NCBI GenBank assembly: GCA_900545805.1
Contig: URAL01000004.1
Coordinates: 10,043-74,042, forward strand
DNA length: 64,000 bases
From: an uncultured Eubacteriales bacterium
GTDB lineage: Bacteria > Bacillota > Clostridia > Oscillospirales > Oscillospiraceae
Reading direction: 5' to 3'
The notes below the pieces were generated by a model that saw only the letters and a list, made by a program, of their open reading frames with translations, was not told the DNA's origin and made no database searches. How positions within the stretch are numbered: position 1 is the first letter of the stretch; the number at the start of each line of letters is the position of its first letter. The translations under genes were made by a program, and so were the position numbers. Below are positions 43,069 through 50,280 of the stretch, piece after piece.

Positions 43069-44175
43069 TCAGTTGAGCTTCATGTCGCCGTCCTTTATCC
43101 AGCCGAGCCTGCGGCAGATCACGCCGAAGGCCCAGGCCAGTACGGCCGGGAGGACGATGGAGATGAGCGCAAGGCCGAGCCAGTCGACCGCTGTGGGAGC
43201 TATGGCCTTCGCACCGTCAAGAAGCGCCTCGGCAGAGGGATTGGACCAGCCCGTCCACACACCGATGGGGCCGACAAGTCCGCAGGTGCCCATGCCGGAG
43301 GAGACTGCCGCGCCGTTCATCTCAAGCTTGAAAAGGCAGGTGGCGACAGGGCCGGTCACGGCGCTGGCCGCGATTGCCGGTATCCATATCTTCGGATTGC
43401 GCACGATGTTGCCCATTTGAAGCATCGAGGTGCCCAGACCCTGCGAGACGATGCCTCCCCAGCCGTTTTCCTTAAATGAAACGACTGCGAAGCCGACCAT
43501 GTTCGCACAGCAGCCGGCAAGCGCCGCGCCGCCGGCGAGACCCGTCAGGCTAAGCGCCGCGCAGATGGCTGCCGAGGATATAGGCAGCGTCAGCGCGATG
43601 CCGACGATGACCGAAACGAGCACGCCCATGACAAACGGCTGCTGCGTCGTCGCCCATTTTATGAGCGCTCCGACGGCCATTGCGCCCTCGCCTATGGGGG
43701 CGGCTATGAAGTAGGCAGCGCCTACGCCGATGAGTATCGTGACGATGGGGGTCACGAGAATGTCTATCTTCGTCTCCTTCGAGACCATTTTGCCGAACTC
43801 TGCCGCGATTATCGCAACGACGTAAACGGCCAGCGGGCCGCCCGCGCCGCCCATGACGTTCGTCGCATAGCCGACGGGAATGAGCGAAAACAGCACCATC
43901 GCCGGGGCGTGCAGCGCATAGCCTATCGCCACCGCCATCGCGGGGCCGACCATCGCCGAGGCGAATTTTCCTATCGTGTAGCCCGTGCCGCCGATCTCGA
44001 TAAGCGGCGTTGCGAGAAAGGCTATCCCGAGCTGAGTGCCGAGCGTGTCGAGTATCGTGCCGACGAGCAGGGTGCAGAACAGGCCCTGCGCCATCGCGCC
44101 GAGCGCGTCTATGCCGTAGCGCTTGAGGCTGACCTCGATATCCTTGCGCTTGAAAAATGTCTTTACCTTGGACAT
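43069..44175 (-). CDS. Orphan PTS_EIIC_2/PfoR-type membrane transporter
   Basis: 368-aa membrane protein with about ten hydrophobic segments and Gly-rich loops (GGTGYTIGKFASAMVGPAM, GGAGGPLAVYVVAI), resembling the EIIC_2/PfoR family of PTS permease-like proteins. No EIIA, EIIB or HPr gene is nearby and no phosphorylation site is evident, so it probably works without the phosphotransferase chain. It is downstream of niaR-pncB with a strong palindrome in between, which suggests a link to niacin or another NAD precursor; this is inference. Confidence 0.7.
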   Translation of the reverse strand: MSKVKTFFKRKDIEVSLKRYGIDALGAMAQGLFCTLLVGTILDTLGTQLGIAFLATPLIEIGGTGYTIGKFASAMVGPAMAVAIGYALHAPAMVLFSLIPVGYATNVMGGAGGPLAVYVVAIIAAEFGKMVSKETKIDILVTPIVTILIGVGAAYFIAAPIGEGAMAVGALIKWATTQQPFVMGVLVSVIVGIALTLPISSAAICAALSLTGLAGGAALAGCCANMVGFAVVSFKENGWGGIVSQGLGTSMLQMGNIVRNPKIWIPAIAASAVTGPVATCLFKLEMNGAAVSSGMGTCGLVGPIGVWTGWSNPSAEALLDGAKAIAPTAVDWLGLALISIVLPAVLAWAFGVICRRLGWIKDGDMKLN

Positions 44176-44205
44176 AAGCGATTACCCCATTCACATTGAA
44201 TAAAT

Positions 44206-44246
44206 AAGTAGACTACGCAGTGTCTTGACACTTGCATAGTCTACTT
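44206..44246 (-). promoter_or_regulatory. Palindrome upstream of the EIIC gene, candidate NiaR operator
   Basis: Outer arms AAGTAGACTA (44206-44215) and TAGTCTACTT (44237-44246) enclose inner arms GTGTC (44220-44224) and GACAC (44227-44231). The core GTGTCTTGACAC resembles, from memory, the TGTCTTGACA-type sites bound by NiaR. As RNA it would also form a long hairpin, so attenuation is an alternative. Confidence 0.5.
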
Positions 44247-44278
44247 TAACGCTTATTATATCTTTTGTCAATGAAAAA

Positions 44279-44797
44279 TTACGACTGCTGCGTATAAATT
44301 AAGCCGGCGTCGTTAAGCTCCTTATAGGTGCGCTCGAAGCGCTCGCGGTCGGGGCAGGAGAGAACGTGCAGATGTATGCCGCCGGTTAGAGTGCTCAGGG
44401 GGCTTGCGCCGCGCTCGCGGCAGGCAGCCATAAACTGCGCAACGTCGTAGCGGCTCGACAGCTGCAGGGGGCCTGTCAGCTGACCGTACAGCGGATGCTC
44501 AACGGTGACGTTAACGACTGTGCAGCCGTTATCGACCATTATGGTGAGCTCCTTTTCCATGTTTTCGAAATCGTGCACACAGGCGACGGTGTATTCCGCC
44601 TGACCGTTTGTGCGCTCAAGGATATAGCCGCGCGGCGTGGCGAGGATCTTTTCACCGGATGCGCGCAGCAGCGCGACATCGCCGACGATTATCTGCCGGC
44701 TGACGGACAGCTCCTTTGCAAATTTTGTCGCGCTTACGGGGCGCTCGGCGCCTCTGAGCTCGCGCATGATGTGCTCGCGTCGTTTTGCAGAATCCAT
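44279..44797 (-). CDS. niaR: Niacin-responsive repressor NiaR
   Basis: 172-aa regulator: N-terminal HTH_11 (SATKFAKELSVSRQIIVGDVALLR, residues about 22-45) and C-terminal 3H domain with the three diagnostic His regions (VEHPLYGQLTGPLQLSSRYDV and LTGGIHLHVL). NiaR represses niacin uptake and NAD synthesis genes when nicotinic acid is present. It starts 5 bases after pncB, so the two form an operon, which fits the function. Confidence 0.9.
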   Translation of the reverse strand: MDSAKRREHIMRELRGAERPVSATKFAKELSVSRQIIVGDVALLRASGEKILATPRGYILERTNGQAEYTVACVHDFENMEKELTIMVDNGCTVVNVTVEHPLYGQLTGPLQLSSRYDVAQFMAACRERGASPLSTLTGGIHLHVLSCPDRERFERTYKELNDAGLIYTQQS

Positions 44798-44802
44798 TTA
44801 CA

Positions 44803-46248
44803 TTACCTCTTTGCTTCGAGCATCTCGTCCTTGAGAGCCATGAGCTTTTCGGACAGATCGACATAGTACTGGTGGGGGAAGTCAAAGCGCTTGACCTCCG
44901 GCCAGAGCGTGGACACCTCGTATGCGCAGCGGCGGCGGATATCGTCGAGCGCCGGGAGCTCATACACGAGCCTGCCCTTTTCGAATATGGGAACGAGCAG
45001 CTCCTGAGCCCTGAAGTTCTCCATCGTCTTGCGCTTCCAGCGCGCCTCGGGATCGCAGATCTCCAGCGGCTTTGTGTCATCGACCGTTTCATCGTGCATA
45101 CAGATATAGTCGGCCTCGGCCATGCCGTTCTCGCGCTCGAAGAAGCGGTAGACCTTTTTAAAGCCGGGGTTTGTTATCTTGCCGACGTTTTCGCTTATCT
45201 TTATCTTGGGTATTATCTCACCCTTATCGTTCTCAACGGCGCACAGCTTGTATACGCCGCCGAACACGGGGTCGGATTTCGAGGTGATAAGGCGCTCACC
45301 CACGCCGAAGGAGTCGATCTTCGCGCCCTGGAGCAGAAGCTCGGTGATAAGGCGCTCATCGAGCGAGTTCGATACGGTGATCTTACACTCCGGCCAGCCG
45401 GCCTCGTCGAGCATTGCGCGCGCCTTGCGCGTAAGATAGGCCATATCGCCCGAATCGAAGCGGATGCCGCATTTCGTTATGCCCAGGGGCTTGAGGACCT
45501 CGTTGAACGCACGTATGGCATTGGGAACGCCGCTTTTGAGCGAGTTATAGGTATCGACCAGCAGCGTGGCGTTGGTCGGATAGGTCTCGCAATAGGCCTT
45601 GAAGGCCTCATATTCCGAGTCAAACATCTGCACCCAGGAGTGCGCCATTGTGCCGCCGGCGGGAACACCGTAGCGCGTATCGGAAAGGGCGCAGGCCGTG
45701 CCCGCGCAGCCGCCGATATATGCCGCTCTCGCGCCGGTGACGGCGCCGTCAATGCCCTGTGCGCGGCGTGAGCCGAATTCGAGAACGATCCTGCCCTCGG
45801 CGGCGCGGCAGACTCTGTTTGCCTTGGTTGCGATGAGGCTCTGATGATTTATCGCAAGCAGAACATAGGTCTCGATAAGCTGCGCCTGGATAGCCGGTGC
45901 GCGCACGACCATAAGCGGCTCACGCGGGAACACGGGAGTACCCTCCGGTACGGCCCAGATATCGCCCTCAAACTTAAAATTGCGCAGGTATTCGAGAAAT
46001 TCCTCGGAGAACATCCTCCTACCGCGCAGATACTCGATGTCCTCATCGTCAAAATGCAGATCCTGAATATATTCGACTACCTGCTCAAGCCCCGCAGCGA
46101 TGGCAAAACCGCCTTTGTCGGGATTCTGGCGGTAAAAAACATCAAAATAGGTTATCTTTCCGTCCATGCCGTGATCGAAATATCCGTTGCCCATCGTGAG
46201 CTCGTAGTAGTCGCACAGCATGGTGAGGTTAAGTTTTCTGTCAGTCAT
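44803..46248 (-). CDS. pncB: Nicotinate phosphoribosyltransferase
   Basis: 481-aa enzyme converting nicotinate and PRPP to nicotinate mononucleotide, the entry step of niacin salvage to NAD. Recognisable: N-terminal LTMLCDYYELTMGNGYF, central GSRRAQGIDGAVTGARAAYIGG (His/Arg site region), FDSGDMAYL and VSNSLDERL motifs. Length fits the Gram-positive form. ATG 46248 is chosen because CGGAGG is 5 bases upstream; the frame extends to 46266 without a second site. Confidence 0.9.
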   Translation of the reverse strand: MTDRKLNLTMLCDYYELTMGNGYFDHGMDGKITYFDVFYRQNPDKGGFAIAAGLEQVVEYIQDLHFDDEDIEYLRGRRMFSEEFLEYLRNFKFEGDIWAVPEGTPVFPREPLMVVRAPAIQAQLIETYVLLAINHQSLIATKANRVCRAAEGRIVLEFGSRRAQGIDGAVTGARAAYIGGCAGTACALSDTRYGVPAGGTMAHSWVQMFDSEYEAFKAYCETYPTNATLLVDTYNSLKSGVPNAIRAFNEVLKPLGITKCGIRFDSGDMAYLTRKARAMLDEAGWPECKITVSNSLDERLITELLLQGAKIDSFGVGERLITSKSDPVFGGVYKLCAVENDKGEIIPKIKISENVGKITNPGFKKVYRFFERENGMAEADYICMHDETVDDTKPLEICDPEARWKRKTMENFRAQELLVPIFEKGRLVYELPALDDIRRRCAYEVSTLWPEVKRFDFPHQYYVDLSEKLMALKDEMLEAKR

Positions 46249-46264
46249 AACAGCCTCCGGGTGC

Positions 46265-46322
46265 ATACGCTAAGCGTATATTAATTATATCCATAGTATA
46301 TAACATATTTATTTTTATGCAA
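46265..46322 (-). promoter_or_regulatory. Putative pncB-niaR promoter and palindrome
   Basis: On the minus strand TTGCAT (46317-46322), a 16-base spacer and TATACT (46295-46300) form a possible promoter. A 15-base palindrome ATACGCTAAGCGTAT (46265-46279) lies between it and the start codon and may be a regulator site; it differs from the palindrome at 44206. Confidence 0.4.
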
Positions 46323-46341
46323 CCATTGATATTAATAAAAC

Positions 46342-46369
46342 GAGCTCTCCGAAATATTTCAGAGAGCTC
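46342..46369 (-). terminator. Terminator of the coiled-coil membrane protein gene
   Basis: GAGCTCTC (46342-46349) pairs with GAGAGCTC (46362-46369) with an inner GAAA-TA-TTTC stem; minus-strand tail GTTTTATT. Confidence 0.75.
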
Positions 46370-46393
46370 AAAATTTGCTTTATATGATGATTG

Positions 46394-47863
46394 TCAGACT
46401 TCAAGCTGCGCCTGCCTGGCGGCCTCGTTCTTTGCCGAGGCGGTCACGATGAGGAACACGATCGCTACAAGCGCGAAGGTGATCAACGCGATGAGCTGAA
46501 GAGTTCCCGAGTAGGTTCCGTCCTTGAGCGGATAGGTGTAGCCGTGGTAACGGGTCAGCAGGCCAAAGATGTTGCAGCCGACTGCCAGAACCGCGGTGAT
46601 GACGCCGAGCACGAATGCGCCGCGCTTGCCCAGAAGACCGAGTATACCGCCGATTATGCCGAGGATAGCGGCGACGGCGAGAACAATGTACAGACCCAGG
46701 CGCATGTAAAGCTCATGCGTAACGTCGGCAACATGGTGGCTGACAGACTCGCGGAAGCTTTTGCAGACCACGAGGCACTGATCAAGGTCGAGATACGGCT
46801 CGCCGTTGCGGAGCGTTACGAGCTTCCCGTTTTCATCGTACTTTTTCCAGTCGAAGTCGGCGCCGAGACGCTGCTCGGGGCCGGGGACTGCCATCTCGCC
46901 GTTGTGACGGTAGATTGGTTCGTTTTTATAGCAGGTCATGGTGTACTCGTCGACGAGAGCCATGCCGTTCTCAAAGGCTTCAAGATCGTTTTTGCCCGCC
47001 GCGAGCTGAGCCGCGCCGTCAGCAAGCTCCTTTGCGCCCGCAGCAAGCTCTTTTTCGCCGTTTTCGAGAGCCTTCTTGCCCTCGGCAAGATCCTTTTCGC
47101 CCTGAGCCAGCTGCTTTTCAGCCTCGGCAAGCTGCTGCTCGCCGGCTGCAAGCTCCGCCTTACCTGCTTCAAGCTCCTTAAGACCGTCCTCATACTGCTT
47201 AAGCATCGCCTGACCCTCAGCCACCATGCGCTGAATATATGCCGGGAAGTCGGTGACGTCCGCGGGAATTTTGAGCCCCATGCGCTCTGCAAGCGGCGCG
47301 ACCTTTCCGACAAACCATGCCTGAGCGCTGTCAAAGCCGGGCAGCTTTGCGATACTGCCGTCACGGAATTTGACATATGTGTTCAGAAGCGGCATGAGAG
47401 GTTCAATTTTCGAAAGAAGCGCCTTGCCCTCGTTATATGCATCGGTGTTCTCATCGATCATCTTCTGCCCCTCGGCGATTTTCAGGCGTCCCTCCTCAAG
47501 AGCCTTCTTGCCGGCCTCATAGTCCCTGTAGCCCTGCTCAAGCGTCGCCTTGCCGTCGTTATAATCCTTATAGCCCTGAGCAAGCGTTGCCTTGCCCTCG
47601 TTATAGGCCTGCTGACCGGCTGCATAGTCGCTAAGTCCTTTGGCATAGGTTCCGACGCCCTCGTTATAGGCGGCCTCGTTTTCCTTGAGCGCCTGTATGG
47701 CCTTCTCAAGCTCGCCTACAACGTCTGCCGCCTTTGCATCGTCCTCCTTATACTGCTTGATCGCAAGACCGTCCTTGACGCCGAAGCCGGCGGCGGCCAG
47801 CGCGAACACGCAAGCGACAATAAGCAGGATGCTGATGGTGGTGGTAAGAGCTGATTTTTTCAT
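46394..47863 (-). CDS. Membrane protein with long repetitive coiled coil
   Basis: 489-aa protein: one N-terminal membrane segment (about 8-28), two long extracytoplasmic helical blocks (about 50-145 and 210-290) built from repeated short units such as YNEGKATLAQGYKDY and GEKDLAEGKKALENGEKELA with Gly at a regular seven-residue spacing, a middle domain, and three C-terminal membrane segments. This layout recalls the helical ectodomains of YhgE/EsaA and some MMPL-linked proteins, but no clear family is assigned. Start ATG 47863 has AAAGGGGAG upstream; the longer frame to 47905 is unlikely. Confidence 0.75.
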   Translation of the reverse strand: MKKSALTTTISILLIVACVFALAAAGFGVKDGLAIKQYKEDDAKAADVVGELEKAIQALKENEAAYNEGVGTYAKGLSDYAAGQQAYNEGKATLAQGYKDYNDGKATLEQGYRDYEAGKKALEEGRLKIAEGQKMIDENTDAYNEGKALLSKIEPLMPLLNTYVKFRDGSIAKLPGFDSAQAWFVGKVAPLAERMGLKIPADVTDFPAYIQRMVAEGQAMLKQYEDGLKELEAGKAELAAGEQQLAEAEKQLAQGEKDLAEGKKALENGEKELAAGAKELADGAAQLAAGKNDLEAFENGMALVDEYTMTCYKNEPIYRHNGEMAVPGPEQRLGADFDWKKYDENGKLVTLRNGEPYLDLDQCLVVCKSFRESVSHHVADVTHELYMRLGLYIVLAVAAILGIIGGILGLLGKRGAFVLGVITAVLAVGCNIFGLLTRYHGYTYPLKDGTYSGTLQLIALITFALVAIVFLIVTASAKNEAARQAQLEV

Positions 47864-48066
47864 TGTTCTCCCCTTTAACAAAACATTTTTGCGAATATGT
47901 ATCAATAAGATACATTGCTGTTAACATTTTATTAATAAATTTGCGATTTGTCAATACTTATAAGAAGAATATGAGGGATTCTCCGGGCTATAACATAAAA
48001 AGCTCATTGAAATTTTTGCGCAAGTGCGCTATATTTATTTTATGTGCATATTTCGGAGGGCAGAAC

Positions 48067-48525
48067 ATGGCAGTGACGATGGAGTTTTTTGACGGAATCA
48101 GCTTTGATATCGCAAAGCAGAAGTATTATAACGCCAACAAGGTCGATGCGAAGATGCAGGAGATCAGGGCGGCCTTTGCCGGGCTTATCGAGGAAAATAA
48201 CGAGCTGAGGCAGCAGATAGACGACATCGGCCTTTCCAAGGCCAGGGTCGCCGAGCTTATCATGAGCGCACAGGAGCGGGCCGACGATATTATAAAGGAC
48301 GCAAAAGCGAAGTCCGAGGAAATTCTTAAACAGGCGCGGCTCGACGCCGACGGCATAATCATAAGCCGCGAGGCCGAGGCCGGAGTCGGCGCGACGGGGC
48401 TTACGCAGGGTCAGCTTGCCGCGATAGACAAGCTCAATAAGCAGCTTGACGACTTCAACGTCGCCCAGGCGACTCAGATATTCCGCATAAAGCAGGCGCT
48501 GATGAAAATAGCGCTGGATAAATGA
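48067..48525 (+). CDS. Short DivIVA-like coiled-coil protein
   Basis: 152-aa soluble protein: an N-terminal segment FFDGISFDIAKQKYYNANKVDAKMQEI placed like the DivIVA membrane-targeting region, then a coiled coil (about 20-85, with heptads in ELIMSAQERADDIIKDAKAK) and a helical tail. DivIVA-type proteins mark poles and septa and recruit partners. Similarity is by layout and short motifs only. ATG 48067 has GGAGGGC upstream. Convergent with the RpiR gene across a shared terminator. Confidence 0.55.
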   Translation: MAVTMEFFDGISFDIAKQKYYNANKVDAKMQEIRAAFAGLIEENNELRQQIDDIGLSKARVAELIMSAQERADDIIKDAKAKSEEILKQARLDADGIIISREAEAGVGATGLTQGQLAAIDKLNKQLDDFNVAQATQIFRIKQALMKIALDK

Positions 48526-48529
48526 AAAA

Positions 48530-48554
48530 AGCAGCCTCCAAGGCTGCTTTTTTT
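48530..48554 (+). terminator. Terminator shared by the DivIVA-like and RpiR genes
   Basis: AGCAGCCT (48530-48537) / AGGCTGCT (48541-48548) with three-base loop followed by TTTTTTT; AAAAAA on the other side makes it work in both directions. Confidence 0.85.
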
Positions 48555-49396
48555 CATATTCCCAGATAAAATCCCGTGCTGAGTATCTCCTCTGTTCGGG
48601 AGAGCACCTCGTGCGCCTCCTCGTAGTTTCTAAGGGCAAGCTCCGCGACGAGATAGTTTGTCAGGCACATGGGCGCCGTCAGCGAGTTTTTGCACGAAAC
48701 GCTTTTTATCGAGCAGTTAAAGCACACATCGCCGTAGGCCTTGACCGGCAGGTCGTTATTTGACGTAAACAGCACGACCTTAACGCCGCGGCTGCGCATC
48801 CACGCGAGGATGTTGATGCCGACGCGCGAGTACCGCGGGAAAATGTACGCGATGCACACGTCGCCGTCCTGCGCATTCACTATCTCCTCGGGGTAGATAA
48901 GACCCGTCGTCTGAATAAAATGCACGTTGCGCTTTATCTCCCCCAGACGAGACACCATATAATGCGCCAGCGAAAAGCTGCTGCGCATGCCGAGAACGTA
49001 GATGTTTTTTGCTCCGCTTATCAGATCAATGGCTTTTTCAAGCTCATCCCCGTGCAGACCGGCGAGAGTGAGCTGTATATTCTTTATATCGGTCGAGAAC
49101 GCCTCCTCCAGCAGATCGTTCCCGGAGGATACCGCCGCTCGCTCGAGTCTGTCGGGCAGCGAGCCCTTGGTCTGTATCTCCTTTTTGATGCTGTCCTGCA
49201 TTTCAGAAAAGCCGGAATAGTCAAGAGCGCGCGCAAAGCGGATGACCGTTGTCGTGCTTACGCCGATCTTCTCGGCCAGCTCCTCAAGCGTGGAAAAGGC
49301 AATGTCCTCATAATTCTCGTCGACGTAATTGGCGACGACCTTCTGCGAATGCGTCAGCGCGCCGTAGGCTGCGCTTACCTTGGAGGTGAAGAGCAT
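48554..49396 (-). CDS. RpiR-family transcription regulator
   Basis: 280-aa regulator with an N-terminal HTH_6 (LEELAEKIGVSTTTVIRFAR, about residues 38-57) and a SIS sugar-phosphate-binding domain (KNIYVLGMRSSFSLAHY to about residue 260). RpiR proteins answer to phosphosugars. ATG 49396 is preferred: AGGTG lies upstream and the protein then begins MLFTSKVSAAYGALTHSQK as in the family. The very long upstream frame to 50095 is antisense to the GntR gene. The target is unknown; the nearby hydroxyacid island is possible. Confidence 0.85.
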   Translation of the reverse strand: MLFTSKVSAAYGALTHSQKVVANYVDENYEDIAFSTLEELAEKIGVSTTTVIRFARALDYSGFSEMQDSIKKEIQTKGSLPDRLERAAVSSGNDLLEEAFSTDIKNIQLTLAGLHGDELEKAIDLISGAKNIYVLGMRSSFSLAHYMVSRLGEIKRNVHFIQTTGLIYPEEIVNAQDGDVCIAYIFPRYSRVGINILAWMRSRGVKVVLFTSNNDLPVKAYGDVCFNCSIKSVSCKNSLTAPMCLTNYLVAELALRNYEEAHEVLSRTEEILSTGFYLGI

Positions 49397-49479
49397 ATTC
49401 ACCTGTCCTCCCGTATGTTCTAAATAATACTTACCAATACTTATTATACAATATGACGGCCGATATTTCAAGGAATGAT

Positions 49480-49508
49480 TTGACGGGCTGAGCCTGTAAT
49501 GATATAAT
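49480..49508 (+). promoter_or_regulatory. Promoter of the GntR gene
   Basis: TTGACG (49480-49485), 17-base spacer, TATAAT (49503-49508): near-consensus sigma-A promoter, 32 bases before the GntR start codon. Confidence 0.7.
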
Positions 49509-49540
49509 TGCAATAAATAATTCAAAACGGAGGGCAAAAT

Positions 49541-50224
49541 ATGCCGCTTCCAAGCTATCCTAACGATGAAAACCGCCTGCCGACGAAGGCCGATATACTG
49601 GAAACGATGCAGCACTGGATAACCGTAATGCAGCTCAGGCCCGGTGAAAAGATATCCGATACAGAGATAGCCGAGTACTTCAACGTCAGCCGCACGCCGG
49701 TGCGCGAGGTGCTCAAAATACTCGAGCAGCAGAAGCTGATATATACATATCCCGGCCGCGCTACGATAGTCGCGGATCTTGCGCTGGACGATATAGAAAG
49801 CTACTATCTGCCCATGCAGACGCTCCAGTGCCTTGCCGTGCGCCTTGCCGTGAACAAGGCGACGGGCGCCGATATAGCCGAGCTTGAAGCGCTCAACGCG
49901 CAGTTCGGGAAAGCCATGGATAACAGGGATGCCGAGAGCATACTCATGGCCGACAGGAATTTTCACGATAAGATACTTGAGATAGCCGGAAATGAATATA
50001 TCGACGAGTTCTGCTCGGCGCTGTGGGTGCGCATAGCGCGGCTGGACTATATGTTCTTCCGCGATAACACCATGGGCACGTCCTGTAACGACCACAGGCT
50101 CATGATCGAAAGCTTCCGCATAAAGGATCCCTTCGGCGCGGAGCTTGCGATGAAAAACAACTGGAACTATTCCATGCTAGCCGTCAAGGCCGCCGTCAGC
50201 CAGAACGGTATTGGTATTATATAA
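49541..50224 (+). CDS. GntR-family (FCD-type) transcription regulator
   Basis: 227-aa regulator with winged-helix DNA-binding domain (TEIAEYFNVSRTPVREVLKI, about residues 42-61) and an all-helical FCD ligand domain with DRNFHDKILEIAGN (metal-binding Asp/His positions). FCD-type GntR proteins usually answer to carboxylic or hydroxy acids. ACGGAGGG precedes ATG. It is next to the kinase-enolase fusion and TRAP genes and is the best candidate for binding the two identical palindromes in their promoters; this is inference. Confidence 0.85.
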   Translation: MPLPSYPNDENRLPTKADILETMQHWITVMQLRPGEKISDTEIAEYFNVSRTPVREVLKILEQQKLIYTYPGRATIVADLALDDIESYYLPMQTLQCLAVRLAVNKATGADIAELEALNAQFGKAMDNRDAESILMADRNFHDKILEIAGNEYIDEFCSALWVRIARLDYMFFRDNTMGTSCNDHRLMIESFRIKDPFGAELAMKNNWNYSMLAVKAAVSQNGIGII

Positions 50225-50241
50225 CCCAATAACAAAGTATA

Positions 50242-50275
50242 AAAGCTGCCGCAGATTTCTCTGCGGCAGCTTTTT
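50242..50275 (+). terminator. Terminator between the GntR gene and the kinase-enolase fusion
   Basis: GCTGCCGCAG (50245-50254) pairs with CTGCGGCAGC (50261-50270), followed by TTTTT; AAAA on the left gives it bidirectional potential for the converging minus-strand gene. Confidence 0.9.
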
Positions 50276-50280
50276 CAATA

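Noticed and set aside
49397..50095. N-terminal extension of the RpiR regulator
   Set aside because: The extra 230 codons are antisense to the GntR gene and unlike any RpiR protein; ATG 49396 has a ribosome site and the family's usual N-terminus.
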